From Nocardia cyriacigeorgica (GTDB lineage Bacteria > Actinomycetota > Actinomycetes > Mycobacteriales > Mycobacteriaceae): a DNA stretch of 64,000 nt. Below are positions 32,626-40,484 of the stretch, in pieces. The DNA lies in contig NZ_JAAGUY010000018.1 of assembly GCF_010868145.1 (NCBI RefSeq), forward strand, positions 1 through 64,000. Reading direction: 5' to 3'. Position numbers and translations under genes: made by a program. Positions within the stretch are counted from its first letter, which is position 1; each line of letters opens with the position of its first letter. The notes beneath the pieces were generated by a model. It saw only the letters and a program-made list of their open reading frames with translations. It was not told the origin of the DNA and searched no databases.

Positions 32626-33522
32626 GTGACGATCACCGTTCTCGACTCTTACTCGGCCATGAAGCAGATCCTGCGGGCGCCCGCGGCCGATCGCGAAGGC
32701 ATGCTCCGGTCGATGCTCGACCCGATGGCCGGGATGTACCGGCACTTCCCTGGAGAGGTCGACCTGGTGGGTCTGCACCGGCAGTCGGCGGGGTTTCCCC
32801 TCGATCGCGACGAGCAACGGTGCCTCGACGCGATCGACACGCTGGCGGCGGCCGGAGCGTGGGAGTGCATGCAGCAGGCGCTCGACGATGCCGAAGCCGT
32901 ATTGCTCGCCGCGACGCCAGGATTCCAGGCCCCCGACATCACCGTGCTACTACTCCTCGGCGACCCGGGCGACGCCACCTTCATGGGCCCCAGCCTGGGT
33001 GCCACCGGCTTCGGAGGCATCTCCGGCTACATCACGATCACGCTGTGGCCCTACCCGCAGAATCTGGAACGACTGGCGACCACCGCGGTGCACGAACTCC
33101 ACCACAATCTGCGCTACAGCCCCGGCGGCGTGGTGTGGAACCCGATGACGGTCACCGTCGGCGAACAAGTGGTGAGCGAAGGGCTGGCCGACGCCTTCGC
33201 CCGGCAACTCTATGGCGACGACCTCGGCTACACCCGCATCGGCGTACCCAGCCTGCACGACGATGCGGTGTTCACGAAAGTCGTTTCCGGACTGGATATC
33301 ACCGGAATGCAGAACTTCACATCGTGGATCCACGGCGACACCATCGCCGCGCACTTCGGTGCCACTCCGGTCGGGCTGCCGACCGGAGCGGGATATTCCG
33401 CGGGCAACCGACTTGTCGACGCCTACCTCGCGGCGACCGGCAAGACCGCAGCACAGGCCCTGCACACCGATAGCGCGGACATCATCGCCACGGCGCTCAG
33501 GCGCACCAGCCGCGCCGAGTAG
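32626..33522 (+). CDS. DUF2268-type putative zinc metallopeptidase
   Basis: Protein of 298 residues with the zinc motif HELHH (156-160) and a probable third ligand in VVSEGLADAFA (Glu185), as in gluzincin-like proteins. The overall pattern (GYITITLWPYP, then the HExxH helix, then NPMTVTVGEQVVSEG) fits the DUF2268 family of predicted Zn-dependent proteases. No signal peptide is seen, so it is probably cytosolic. The GTG start coincides with the expected transcription start of the MerR-type promoter, so translation may be leaderless. No merR gene is adjacent. The substrate is unknown. Confidence 0.85.
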   Translation: MTITVLDSYSAMKQILRAPAADREGMLRSMLDPMAGMYRHFPGEVDLVGLHRQSAGFPLDRDEQRCLDAIDTLAAAGAWECMQQALDDAEAVLLAATPGFQAPDITVLLLLGDPGDATFMGPSLGATGFGGISGYITITLWPYPQNLERLATTAVHELHHNLRYSPGGVVWNPMTVTVGEQVVSEGLADAFARQLYGDDLGYTRIGVPSLHDDAVFTKVVSGLDITGMQNFTSWIHGDTIAAHFGATPVGLPTGAGYSAGNRLVDAYLAATGKTAAQALHTDSADIIATALRRTSRAE

Positions 33523-33562
33523 ACGCCGGCCGGTGTGGGCCATCGGTCCCGGCGAGCGTGGA

Positions 33563-34783
33563 TCAGCTCGCCGCGGGAACCTTCGCACCGCGGGTGCCGA
33601 CCCATCGCGCCAGCAGCGGGAACAGCAGTACCGTCGTCGCACCGGCGGCGACCATCGTGGAGGCAAGCCGCTGTTCCATCAAACCGGTGCTGGTCGCGAC
33701 CTGGGTGACGGCGACAATGATCGGCAGGCCGGTGGCCGCATAGAGCGCCAGCTGGAGCCGTTCGTGTGGTTCGGTGAGGTTCGCGCCGTGCTGGACGAAG
33801 CGTTCACTGAACCACACCGGCACCCCGCGAGCCACCGCGATCGACACAACGAACAACACCCAGGTCACCGGTTCCGCAGCCACCGCGGCCACGTCGATGC
33901 CCATACCCGAGACCACGAAGAAGATCGGGATGAGCACGCCGAAACCGATGGTCTCGAGCGACTCCCCGATCTCCGGTCGTTCGGTGCCAACGATTCCGCG
34001 CAGGATGACGCCCGCGGCGAACGCGCCGAGGACGACATCGAGCCCGAACTCATCGGCCAGCGTCATCAAGATCAGCAGCAGCAGAAACACCACCCTGACC
34101 GGTAATTGGGCGGTCCCGGTGGACAGTTCGGTCAGCAACCGGCCGACAGCGGGTACTCGGTCCAGGATGCGCTGGTGCACGAGGCCGATCATTGCGGCGG
34201 CGATCGCGAACAACAGCAACACCACGATCGCGGCACCCACATTGCGGCTGGTCAACAAGACCGACATGGCGACCACCGGGCCGAGCTCACCGACCGCTCC
34301 GTGCGCGAGGACCGCGCGACCGAGTTGGGTATCGAGAATGCCGAGCCCTTTCACGATCGGCAGCAGCGTACCGAGCGCGGTCGACGTCATCGCGATCGCG
34401 ATCGCGGCGATCGCAGTGAACTTCGCGTCGTGAGCGACCAGGGTGACGAACAGCATCGCCATGAGCAGGCACGCGAACCAGGTGAACCAGGCGGTGCGAC
34501 CGGGTCTTCCGCCGAGCAGGCGCGGATCGAGTTCATAGCCTGCCAGCAGGAACAGCATGCCCAAACCGAGTTCGCTGAGCAGATCCACGCCGCCACCGGA
34601 ATCGGCCAGGCCGAGCGCGTGCGGGCCGAGCACCACACCGAACAGCAGCAGGATCACCACATCCGGCACATACCCCCGCAGCAGTCGCGCGATGAGCGGC
34701 GCCGAGACGGCCACCGCCGCGATCCAGAACAGCGACACGATCGGTGAAACGCTCGCGCTGTCGGCTGCCTCGGCCAGGATCAT
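33563..34783 (-). CDS. CPA2-type cation/proton antiporter
   Basis: Integral membrane protein of 406 residues with 11 to 13 predicted helices and no C-terminal TrkA-N domain. The early VVILLLFGVVLGPHALGL and the ELGLGMLFLLAGYELDPRLL segment are typical of the KefB/CPA2 Na+ or K+/H+ exchanger family. The latter carries the conserved acidic residues of the transport helix region. It probably exchanges a monovalent cation for protons. It is convergent with the metallopeptidase gene, 40 bp apart. Confidence 0.9.
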   Translation of the reverse strand: MILAEAADSASVSPIVSLFWIAAVAVSAPLIARLLRGYVPDVVILLLFGVVLGPHALGLADSGGGVDLLSELGLGMLFLLAGYELDPRLLGGRPGRTAWFTWFACLLMAMLFVTLVAHDAKFTAIAAIAIAMTSTALGTLLPIVKGLGILDTQLGRAVLAHGAVGELGPVVAMSVLLTSRNVGAAIVVLLLFAIAAAMIGLVHQRILDRVPAVGRLLTELSTGTAQLPVRVVFLLLLILMTLADEFGLDVVLGAFAAGVILRGIVGTERPEIGESLETIGFGVLIPIFFVVSGMGIDVAAVAAEPVTWVLFVVSIAVARGVPVWFSERFVQHGANLTEPHERLQLALYAATGLPIIVAVTQVATSTGLMEQRLASTMVAAGATTVLLFPLLARWVGTRGAKVPAAS

Positions 34784-34841
34784 CCGGTCATCGTGACACG
34801 GCGACGCGGCCGGTCACGGTTTCGACATCCCGCGATATCGA

Positions 34842-34858
34842 CGCCATGAATCATGGCG
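34842..34858. promoter_or_regulatory. Perfect 8-1-8 palindrome in a divergent region
   Basis: CGCCATGA-A-TCATGGCG lies 59 bp upstream of the antiporter start and 111 bp upstream of the truncated DHFR-like frame. It is a likely binding site for a dimeric regulator; which one is unknown. A smaller palindrome CGATATCG lies at 34833-34840. Confidence 0.45.
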
Positions 34859-34968
34859 CCCTATCCGGAATGCAGCCGGAAATCCCCTCCCCCTAGTTGT
34901 CGAATTACGCGTCGGCCGTTCGTGTACTCGGTGAGACCGGCACCGGCCGGTCACGGAAGGAGCCGACA

Positions 34969-35100
34969 ATGAGCACGATCACCGCGGTTGTGAGCCTGAC
35001 CCTGGACGAGGTCAAGCAGGCACCGGGCCGCACGGACGAAGGCCCGCACGACGGATTCACACCCGGCGGCTGGGCCCACCACACCACCGACAGGAGCTGA
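34969..35100 (+). pseudogene. Truncated DHFR-like (RibD C-terminal family) N-terminal fragment
   Basis: A 43-codon frame with a strong ribosome site (AAGGAG) encodes MSTITAVVSLTLDEVKQAPG followed by RTDEGPHDGFTPGGWAHH. This matches the start of RibD C-terminal/dihydrofolate reductase-like proteins, which read roughly TLDGVMQAPGGPDE..GGF..GGW and continue to about 190 residues. Here the frame stops after only four more residues. Its stop codon lies inside the ribosome site of yciI, so it is probably a deletion remnant that still supplies the start region of that gene, or now acts as a leader peptide. Confidence 0.75.
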
Positions 35101-35102
35101 CG

Positions 35103-35444
35103 ATGCCGCAATATCTGCTCGGGATCTACCAACCCGATACCGATGAGGTTCCCGACGATCTCGACGCGATCATGCGCGATCTCGAGGCGCTCAACGACGA
35201 GATCCGCGCCGCGGGCGCGTGGGTGTTCGCGGCGGGGCTGCATCCACCGAGTGCCTCGACGGTCGTGCGGACCGACGGCGCCGACACTGTGATCACCGAC
35301 GGGCCGTATATCGAGGCAAAGGAACACATCGGCGGGTTCACCGTCATCGAGGCACCCGATCTGGACGAGGCGCTGCGCTGGGCGCGCAGGCTCGCGGCGG
35401 TGGTCACGTTGCCGATCGAGGTGCGCCCCTTCGCCGAGGGCTAG
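35103..35444 (+). CDS. YciI-like protein (PhnB/YCII domain)
   Basis: Protein of 113 residues of the YCII-related (DGPF) family: MPQYLLGIYQPD, a helical middle with LNDEIRAAGAWVFAAGL, and the signature ITDGPYIEAKEHIGGF with DLDEALRWARR following. In actinobacteria such proteins are often encoded beside ECF sigma factors or DHFR-like reductases. The function is unknown. The ribosome site AGGAG overlaps the stop of the truncated DHFR-like fragment, suggesting translational coupling. Confidence 0.9.
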   Translation: MPQYLLGIYQPDTDEVPDDLDAIMRDLEALNDEIRAAGAWVFAAGLHPPSASTVVRTDGADTVITDGPYIEAKEHIGGFTVIEAPDLDEALRWARRLAAVVTLPIEVRPFAEG

Positions 35445-35449
35445 CGGGT

Positions 35450-35486
35450 GGGTTCCGGCGATCCCGGGCTGCGATCGCCGGAACCC
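35450..35486. terminator. Strong bidirectional terminator hairpin
   Basis: GGGTTCCGGCGATC (35450-35463) and GATCGCCGGAACCC (35473-35486) form a perfect 14-bp stem with a 9-base loop, exactly between the converging yciI and hydrolase genes. It probably serves both. Confidence 0.8.
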
Positions 35487-35490
35487 CCGT

Positions 35491-36351
35491 TTACGCGCCG
35501 ACCTGCCTGCGCAGGAACGCGGCCAGCGGTGTCAGGACGGCCTGCGGATCGTCGACGAACGGCCAATGCCCCAGCCCCTCGAGGATATGGATCTCCGCGT
35601 CGGGGAAGAAGGCCCGCTGCTGCGCGGCGAAACGCACCGGAATGTAGGGGTCGCCCTCACCCCAGATCACGCACACCGGAAGCCCCTCGGCCGACAGGCC
35701 GGAGTCCTTCTCCGGGAACGCGCTGCTGGGGTCACGCGAATTGCGGTAGAGCCGCAGCACGGCCCGCTTGTGCCCCCAGTCCGCGTATCGGGTGACGCGG
35801 TCGACATAGGCGCGCGGAATCGGCCGCGGGTTGTCGCGGCTGAGCGCGATCTGCATGGCGCGCGGGCTTGTCATGCTCATCAGCTGGAACAGTTCACCGA
35901 GAACCGGTGTCTGCCAGATCTTCGCGTATCGGTGCCAGCGGTAGCCGTCGAGTACGCCGCAGTTGATCACGGTGAGGCTGGCCAGCTGCTCGGGATGATC
36001 CAGCATCCACCGCATCCCCCACGGCCCACCGAAGTCGTGCAGCACCAGATGCGCCCGCTCGACGCCCAGTTGGTCGAGGAGCAGACCCAGGAAACGGGCG
36101 TGCCCGGCCACACTGTGATCGAAGGACCGCGGCCGCTCCGACTGTCCGAAACCCGGCATGTCCATGGCGATCACCCGCGCGAACTGCGCGATCGCGGGCG
36201 CCAGCTCCGCCCAATCGTCCATCGGGCCGGGATTGCCGTGGACGAACACCACCGCTTCCCCGCGGTCGGTGGGTCCGCTGTCGTACACGGCGCAGCGCAC
36301 CCCGTCGACGATATGTTCGGTGACGTCGAGTAACGACGTGGTTTCAGTCAT
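35491..36351 (-). CDS. Alpha/beta hydrolase, haloalkane dehalogenase/epoxide hydrolase-like
   Basis: Hydrolase of 286 residues. The oxyanion motif is FVHGNPGP (36-43) and the nucleophile is Asp106 in LVLHDFGGPWG, as in haloalkane dehalogenases and epoxide hydrolases rather than serine esterases. The catalytic His is in GLGHWPFVDDP. The cap domain spans about 135-215. The substrate is unknown. The ATG at 36351 follows AAGGATGCTGC; a longer frame adds nine residues. It is upstream-neighboured on the same strand by the FMN-binding protein gene, separated by a hairpin. Confidence 0.85.
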   Translation of the reverse strand: MTETTSLLDVTEHIVDGVRCAVYDSGPTDRGEAVVFVHGNPGPMDDWAELAPAIAQFARVIAMDMPGFGQSERPRSFDHSVAGHARFLGLLLDQLGVERAHLVLHDFGGPWGMRWMLDHPEQLASLTVINCGVLDGYRWHRYAKIWQTPVLGELFQLMSMTSPRAMQIALSRDNPRPIPRAYVDRVTRYADWGHKRAVLRLYRNSRDPSSAFPEKDSGLSAEGLPVCVIWGEGDPYIPVRFAAQQRAFFPDAEIHILEGLGHWPFVDDPQAVLTPLAAFLRRQVGA

Positions 36352-36444
36352 TCGGCAGCATCCTTGGATCGTCGCCAAGCCCCCGCCAGCTCCGATTCCA
36401 CTGGCTATGCCACGGATCGTACCGTCGGGGAGTTCACGCGGACC

Positions 36445-36476
36445 CGGCTTCGGCCGATCACCATCGACCGAAGCCG
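36445..36476 (-). terminator. Hairpin after the FMN-binding protein gene
   Basis: CGGCTTCGG (36445-36453) and CCGAAGCCG (36468-36476) make a perfect 9-bp stem with a 14-base loop, 25 bp past the stop of the minus-strand pyridoxamine oxidase-like gene. It probably separates it from the downstream hydrolase gene. Confidence 0.6.
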
Positions 36477-36500
36477 TCTGCTGGACAACGCGAGCCCCGC

Positions 36501-36989
36501 CTACCGATTGACGACGCGCTCCCCTTCACCCGGCTTCCAGATGGTGATCTCGAGGGTGTCGTCACCGACCTCGACCGAGGACGCCGAGGTGAGATCGGCG
36601 ACGAAGAAGTGGTCGAATTCTTGGCCGCGAATATCGAATCCACTGTCGTCGAACAGCTTTTGCGCGAAGCGCTCGTGTACGGCGCGATCGGTGATATCGA
36701 CGACCCGGCCGAACAGCTTGGCATCGCCGTCGGAGACATTGGTGTCAACGGTGGCGGTGTGCAGGCAGAAGCGTGGATCGCGGGCCAAATCCTTGAACTT
36801 GGTGGTGTTCGGCATACCCGCGATCACCAGCTGGTCTTCGAAGATCATCGGCTCGACCGGACTGATCCTGGGGAAACCATCGGAGCGGAGTGTGCCGAGC
36901 ATGCAGAGATTGCCGGTGGCCTTGTGCCGCCGCAGAAAGATCGTGGAGATCCGGGTCGCTTCTTCGGTGAACTGGCTCCATGTGGTCAT
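36501..36989 (-). CDS. Pyridoxamine 5-phosphate oxidase-related FMN- or F420-binding protein
   Basis: Split-barrel protein of 162 residues: TGNLCMLGTLRSDGFPRISPV gives the first strands, followed by LVIAGMPNTTKFKDLARDPR and a FGRVVDITD strand. This fits the PNPOx-like/FDOR superfamily widespread in actinobacteria, where members use FMN or F420. The substrate is unknown. The ATG at 36989 is chosen because upstream sequence enters the operator region. It is divergent from a WYL regulator with a dyad between the two starts, so that regulator probably controls it. Confidence 0.82.
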   Translation of the reverse strand: MTTWSQFTEEATRISTIFLRRHKATGNLCMLGTLRSDGFPRISPVEPMIFEDQLVIAGMPNTTKFKDLARDPRFCLHTATVDTNVSDGDAKLFGRVVDITDRAVHERFAQKLFDDSGFDIRGQEFDHFFVADLTSASSVEVGDDTLEITIWKPGEGERVVNR

Positions 36990-37011
36990 AGTTCGACGGT
37001 ACGAGCTATTA

Positions 37012-37028
37012 CTGACACCTTCTGTCAG
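37012..37028. promoter_or_regulatory. CTGACA-N5-TGTCAG dyad, probable WYL regulator operator
   Basis: A perfect 6-5-6 inverted repeat lies in the 61-bp gap between the divergent FMN-binding protein gene and the WYL-domain regulator, so it overlaps both promoters. It is 23 bp from both start codons. Confidence 0.7.
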
Positions 37029-37050
37029 GTTTTCCGGATAATCTTCAGGG

Positions 37051-38064
37051 ATGCGCGCGAGTCGGTTGGTACAGCTGTTGTTGCTATTGCAGACGCGGGG
37101 CCGGTCCACGGCGCCACAGCTGGCGCGCGAACTGGAGGTGTCGGTGCGCACGGTGTACCGCGATATCGAGGCGCTGTCGGCGGCGGGGGTGCCGGTCTAT
37201 ACCGAACCGGGCCGGGCCGGTGGGGTCGAGTTGGTCGACGGCTATCGAACCAGGCTCACCGGCTTGACCAGCGACGAAGCCGACGCGGTGCTACTGGCCG
37301 GGCTACCGGGCGCCGCCGCGGACCTGGGTTTGGGCACCGTGCTGGCGACCGCGCAGCTCAAGGTGCTCGCCGCCCTGCCCCCGGAACTGCGCGGGCGAGC
37401 CACCCGCATCGCCGACCGTGTCCACATCGACGCCCCCGGTTGGTTCCATCGCCCCGACGAGACCCCGACCCTGGCCACCGTCGCGGATGCGCTCTGGCAC
37501 GACCGCAGGCTGGCGGTCCGCTACGCCCGTAAGGACCGCACGGTCGAGCGTGCACTGGATCCGCTCGGCCTCGTCTTGAAGGCCGGCACCTGGTATCTGG
37601 TGGCACGCGAGGGCAATGCGGTGCGGTCCTATCGGGTCGGCCGGATCGAGTCCGCCGTGCCGAACGGCGAAACCTTCGACCGCCCGCAGGATTTCGATCT
37701 GACCGCGCATTGGGCGGATTCCGCGGAGGAATTCGCCCGGTCGATGTTGCGAGTCCGTGCCCGGTGCCGTATCGCCGGCACACACCTCGGCCTGCTGCGG
37801 TTGATGAACGATCCGGCGGCCGTCGCCGAGGCGCTGGCCTCGGCGAGACCACCGGACGCTGATGGCTGGGTGGAGCTGACGGTACCGTCCGAATCATGGG
37901 ACGTGCTGGTGACCGGCTTGCTCCCGCTCGGCGAATCCGCCGAGGTCCTGGACCCGCCCGAATTGCGGGCCCGTTTCGCCGCTACCGCCGCCGGGATGCA
38001 CGCACTGTATCGCGGAGCCGCCCAGGTCCGACCGCCGCAGCACGACGCCCGGCCTTCCGGATGA
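37051..38064 (+). CDS. WYL-domain transcriptional regulator (YafY family)
   Basis: Regulator of 337 residues. The N-terminal HTH_11 domain reads RLVQLLLLLQTRGRSTAPQL and ELEVSVRTVYRDIEAL (about 5-43). The following wing has GRAGGVELVDGYRT. The WYL domain (about 140-230) contains GTWYLVARE and SYRVGRIES. A WCX-type C-terminus ends the protein. WYL domains sense nucleic acids or small ligands. It is divergent from the FMN-binding protein gene and probably binds the CTGACA dyad. Confidence 0.92.
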   Translation: MRASRLVQLLLLLQTRGRSTAPQLARELEVSVRTVYRDIEALSAAGVPVYTEPGRAGGVELVDGYRTRLTGLTSDEADAVLLAGLPGAAADLGLGTVLATAQLKVLAALPPELRGRATRIADRVHIDAPGWFHRPDETPTLATVADALWHDRRLAVRYARKDRTVERALDPLGLVLKAGTWYLVAREGNAVRSYRVGRIESAVPNGETFDRPQDFDLTAHWADSAEEFARSMLRVRARCRIAGTHLGLLRLMNDPAAVAEALASARPPDADGWVELTVPSESWDVLVTGLLPLGESAEVLDPPELRARFAATAAGMHALYRGAAQVRPPQHDARPSG

Positions 38065-38150
38065 GATAGCACAACGTGACCTCGTGCGCGGCGACCGACG
38101 ACCGTGGCGCCGGGTGATCCGGCACCGCCCCGATCGCGCCGAGCATCTCG

Positions 38151-39413
38151 CTAGCGCAGTGTGCGGAAGAATTCGCGCACATCGTCGGTGAGCAGGTCCG
38201 GCGCTTCCATCGCCGCGAAATGACCGCCGCGGTCGAATTCGTTCCAGCGCACGATGTTGTGCTGCTGTTCGGCGATCGCCCGGATCGACAGATCGCCGGG
38301 AAAAATCGCAGCCGCCGTCGGCACACCGGAATTCGGCAGAGCACCGCCCCACGCCTCGCCTTCGCCGTAGAGCCGGATCGACGAGGCAAAGGTGCGGGTG
38401 AACCAGTACAGGCTGACATTGGTCAGCAGCGCGTCTCGGCCCACCGCGTCATCGGGCACCTCGATCGCCGGATTCGTCCACCGCTGGAACATGTCCACGA
38501 TCCACGACAGCAGACCGACCGGCGAATCGTGCAGGGCGATGGCCAGCGTCTGCGGGCGGCCCGCCTGCACCATCGCGTAGCCGAAGCGGGTGTAGCTGTC
38601 CTCGCCGGTCAACTTCGCCAGTGTGGCCTGATCTTCCTGGCTGAATTCGGTGGTGCCGGAACCCAAGGACAAGGTTTCACCGACGGCGTTGTCCGCGGCA
38701 GCCCGCTGATCACCGCCGCCGGTCTCGCCCGACCACTCGCTGTCACCGCTATCGCCCGACCACTCGTCCCCACCGTCCCACGACGGCATCGTGATCGGTC
38801 CGTTCACGTGGATGCCGACCACATGGTCCGTGGCGATCCGACCGAGTTCGGTGGACACGAAATAGCCCGCGTCACCGCCTTGCGCCCCGTACCGGTCGTA
38901 GCCGAGCCGATCCATCAGCCGCGCCACCACTTTCGCGTAGTGTTCGGTCGAGCCGTCGCCGTCCTTCGGCCCGACACCGGAGAACGCGAAGCCCGGCAGC
39001 GAGGGAACCACCACATGGAAGGCGTCGGCCGGATCCCCGCCATGGGATCGCGGATCGCTCAGCGGCCCGATGACATCAAGGAATTCGGTGAACGTCCCCG
39101 GCCAGCCGTGGCTGAGCACCAGCGGCAACGCGCCCGGTTCGGGTGAGCGGACGTGGACGAAATGCACCTGCAGGCCTTCGATCTCGGTGACGAACTGCGG
39201 CAGCTCGTTGAGCCGGGCCTCGTGCGCGCGCCAGTCGTATTCGGTGCGCCAGTATTCGGCCAGCGAGCGCAGGTACGACACCGGCATGCCCTTGTCCCAG
39301 CCCACGTCGGGACGATCGTCGGGCCACAGGATGTCGGCCAGCCGGGCGTGCAGCTGATCGATGCGCTGCTGCGGGATCTCGATACGGAACGGGTGGATGT
39401 CGTATTCGCTCAT
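38151..39413 (-). CDS. Epoxide hydrolase (EHN N-terminal domain type)
   Basis: Enzyme of 420 residues. The N-terminal epoxide hydrolase domain (about 1-110) begins IHPFRIEIPQQRIDQLHARL. The oxyanion motif is LSHGWPGTF (100-108), the nucleophile Asp181 is in GAQGGDAGYF, and the final His is in RGGHFAAMEAP. Residues about 211-245 are a low-complexity insertion rich in Gly, Ser, Asp and Trp (DEWSGDSG and SEWSGETGGG are near repeats) in the cap region. It is divergent from a second WYL regulator with a dyad between them. Confidence 0.92.
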   Translation of the reverse strand: MSEYDIHPFRIEIPQQRIDQLHARLADILWPDDRPDVGWDKGMPVSYLRSLAEYWRTEYDWRAHEARLNELPQFVTEIEGLQVHFVHVRSPEPGALPLVLSHGWPGTFTEFLDVIGPLSDPRSHGGDPADAFHVVVPSLPGFAFSGVGPKDGDGSTEHYAKVVARLMDRLGYDRYGAQGGDAGYFVSTELGRIATDHVVGIHVNGPITMPSWDGGDEWSGDSGDSEWSGETGGGDQRAAADNAVGETLSLGSGTTEFSQEDQATLAKLTGEDSYTRFGYAMVQAGRPQTLAIALHDSPVGLLSWIVDMFQRWTNPAIEVPDDAVGRDALLTNVSLYWFTRTFASSIRLYGEGEAWGGALPNSGVPTAAAIFPGDLSIRAIAEQQHNIVRWNEFDRGGHFAAMEAPDLLTDDVREFFRTLR

Positions 39414-39433
39414 GACACCGACGATAGGAACAA

Positions 39434-39456
39434 CTTAGGAAAGGATCGTTCCTAAG
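39434..39456. promoter_or_regulatory. CTTAGGAA-N7-TTCCTAAG dyad, probable WYL regulator operator
   Basis: A perfect 8-7-8 inverted repeat occupies the 63-bp gap between the divergent epoxide hydrolase and WYL regulator genes, 20 bp from each start codon. It mirrors the layout at 37012-37028 but with an unrelated sequence. Confidence 0.75.
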
Positions 39457-39476
39457 TATCTGGCATTCTCGACTTC

Positions 39477-40436
39477 ATGCTCGACACGTCGGCGCGACTA
39501 CTGAAACTGCTGGCCCTGCTGCAAACCCATCGCGACTGGACCGGCTCCGAACTGGCCGAGCGGCTCCAGGTCACCAGTCGCACAGTCCGCCGCGATGTGG
39601 ACCGGCTGCGTGAGCTCGGCTATCCGGTGCACGCCACCAAGGGCGCGGGCGGCTACCGCCTCGGCGCCGGTGCCGCCCTGCCGCCATTGCTGCTCGACGA
39701 CGAAGAGGCGGTCGCGGTGGCGGTAGGGCTGCGCAGCGCCGCCGACGGCACGGTCGCAGGCATCGAAGAGGCGTCGCTGCGCGCATTGACCAAGCTCGAG
39801 CAGGTACTACCGCCACGCCTGCGCCATCGGGTACGGACGCTGCGCGCGGCCACCGTGCGCATCGGCGCGCCCGCCACCACCGTCGCCCCGGACACCCTGA
39901 TGGTCATCGCCGAGGCCTGCCGACGGCATGAGCAGTTGCGTTTCGACTACCGCGCCCACGACGGCACCACCAGCATCCGCCGCACCGAACCGCACAGCCT
40001 GGTCAATACCGCCCGACGCTGGTATCTGGTCGCCTGGGACATCGACCGCGTGGACTGGCGCACCTTCCGCGTCGACCGACTCACCCCGCGCACCCCGACC
40101 GGCCCCCGCTTCGCACCACGCGAACCGCCCGACGGCGACGTCGCGGCTTACGTATCAATGGGTCTGTCGTCCCGGACCTGGAGCCATCGCGCCACTGTCC
40201 TGTTGCACGCATCGGCGGCGGTCGCGTCGGCGCGGGTCTGGCCGGGAATGGGCGTGGTCGAGGACGTCGACGGCCGCACCTGCCACCTGCACGTCGGCGC
40301 GGACACCCCGGAAGACCTGGTGTGGATGATCACCGCCATCGATCTGGATTTCACGCTGGTCGACGGGCCGGAGGCGCTGGTCGCGGCGCTGCGCGCGCAA
40401 GCAGCGAGATGCCTCGGCGCGGTACGGGACCGATAG
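39477..40436 (+). CDS. WYL-domain transcriptional regulator
   Basis: Regulator of 319 residues. The HTH_11 domain reads RLLKLLALLQTHRDWTGSEL with RLQVTSRTVRRDVDRL after it; the wing has KGAGGYRLGAG. The WYL domain contains RRWYLVAWDIDR and FRVDRLTP. The C-terminal WCX-like part shows DLDFTLVDGPE. It is a distant paralogue of the regulator at 37051-38064. It is divergent from the epoxide hydrolase gene and probably binds the dyad between them. Confidence 0.92.
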   Translation: MLDTSARLLKLLALLQTHRDWTGSELAERLQVTSRTVRRDVDRLRELGYPVHATKGAGGYRLGAGAALPPLLLDDEEAVAVAVGLRSAADGTVAGIEEASLRALTKLEQVLPPRLRHRVRTLRAATVRIGAPATTVAPDTLMVIAEACRRHEQLRFDYRAHDGTTSIRRTEPHSLVNTARRWYLVAWDIDRVDWRTFRVDRLTPRTPTGPRFAPREPPDGDVAAYVSMGLSSRTWSHRATVLLHASAAVASARVWPGMGVVEDVDGRTCHLHVGADTPEDLVWMITAIDLDFTLVDGPEALVAALRAQAARCLGAVRDR

Positions 40437-40484
40437 AACTCCGGGCGAGCGATCATGGACAGGCCCGCGTCCATCGGCGTGACG

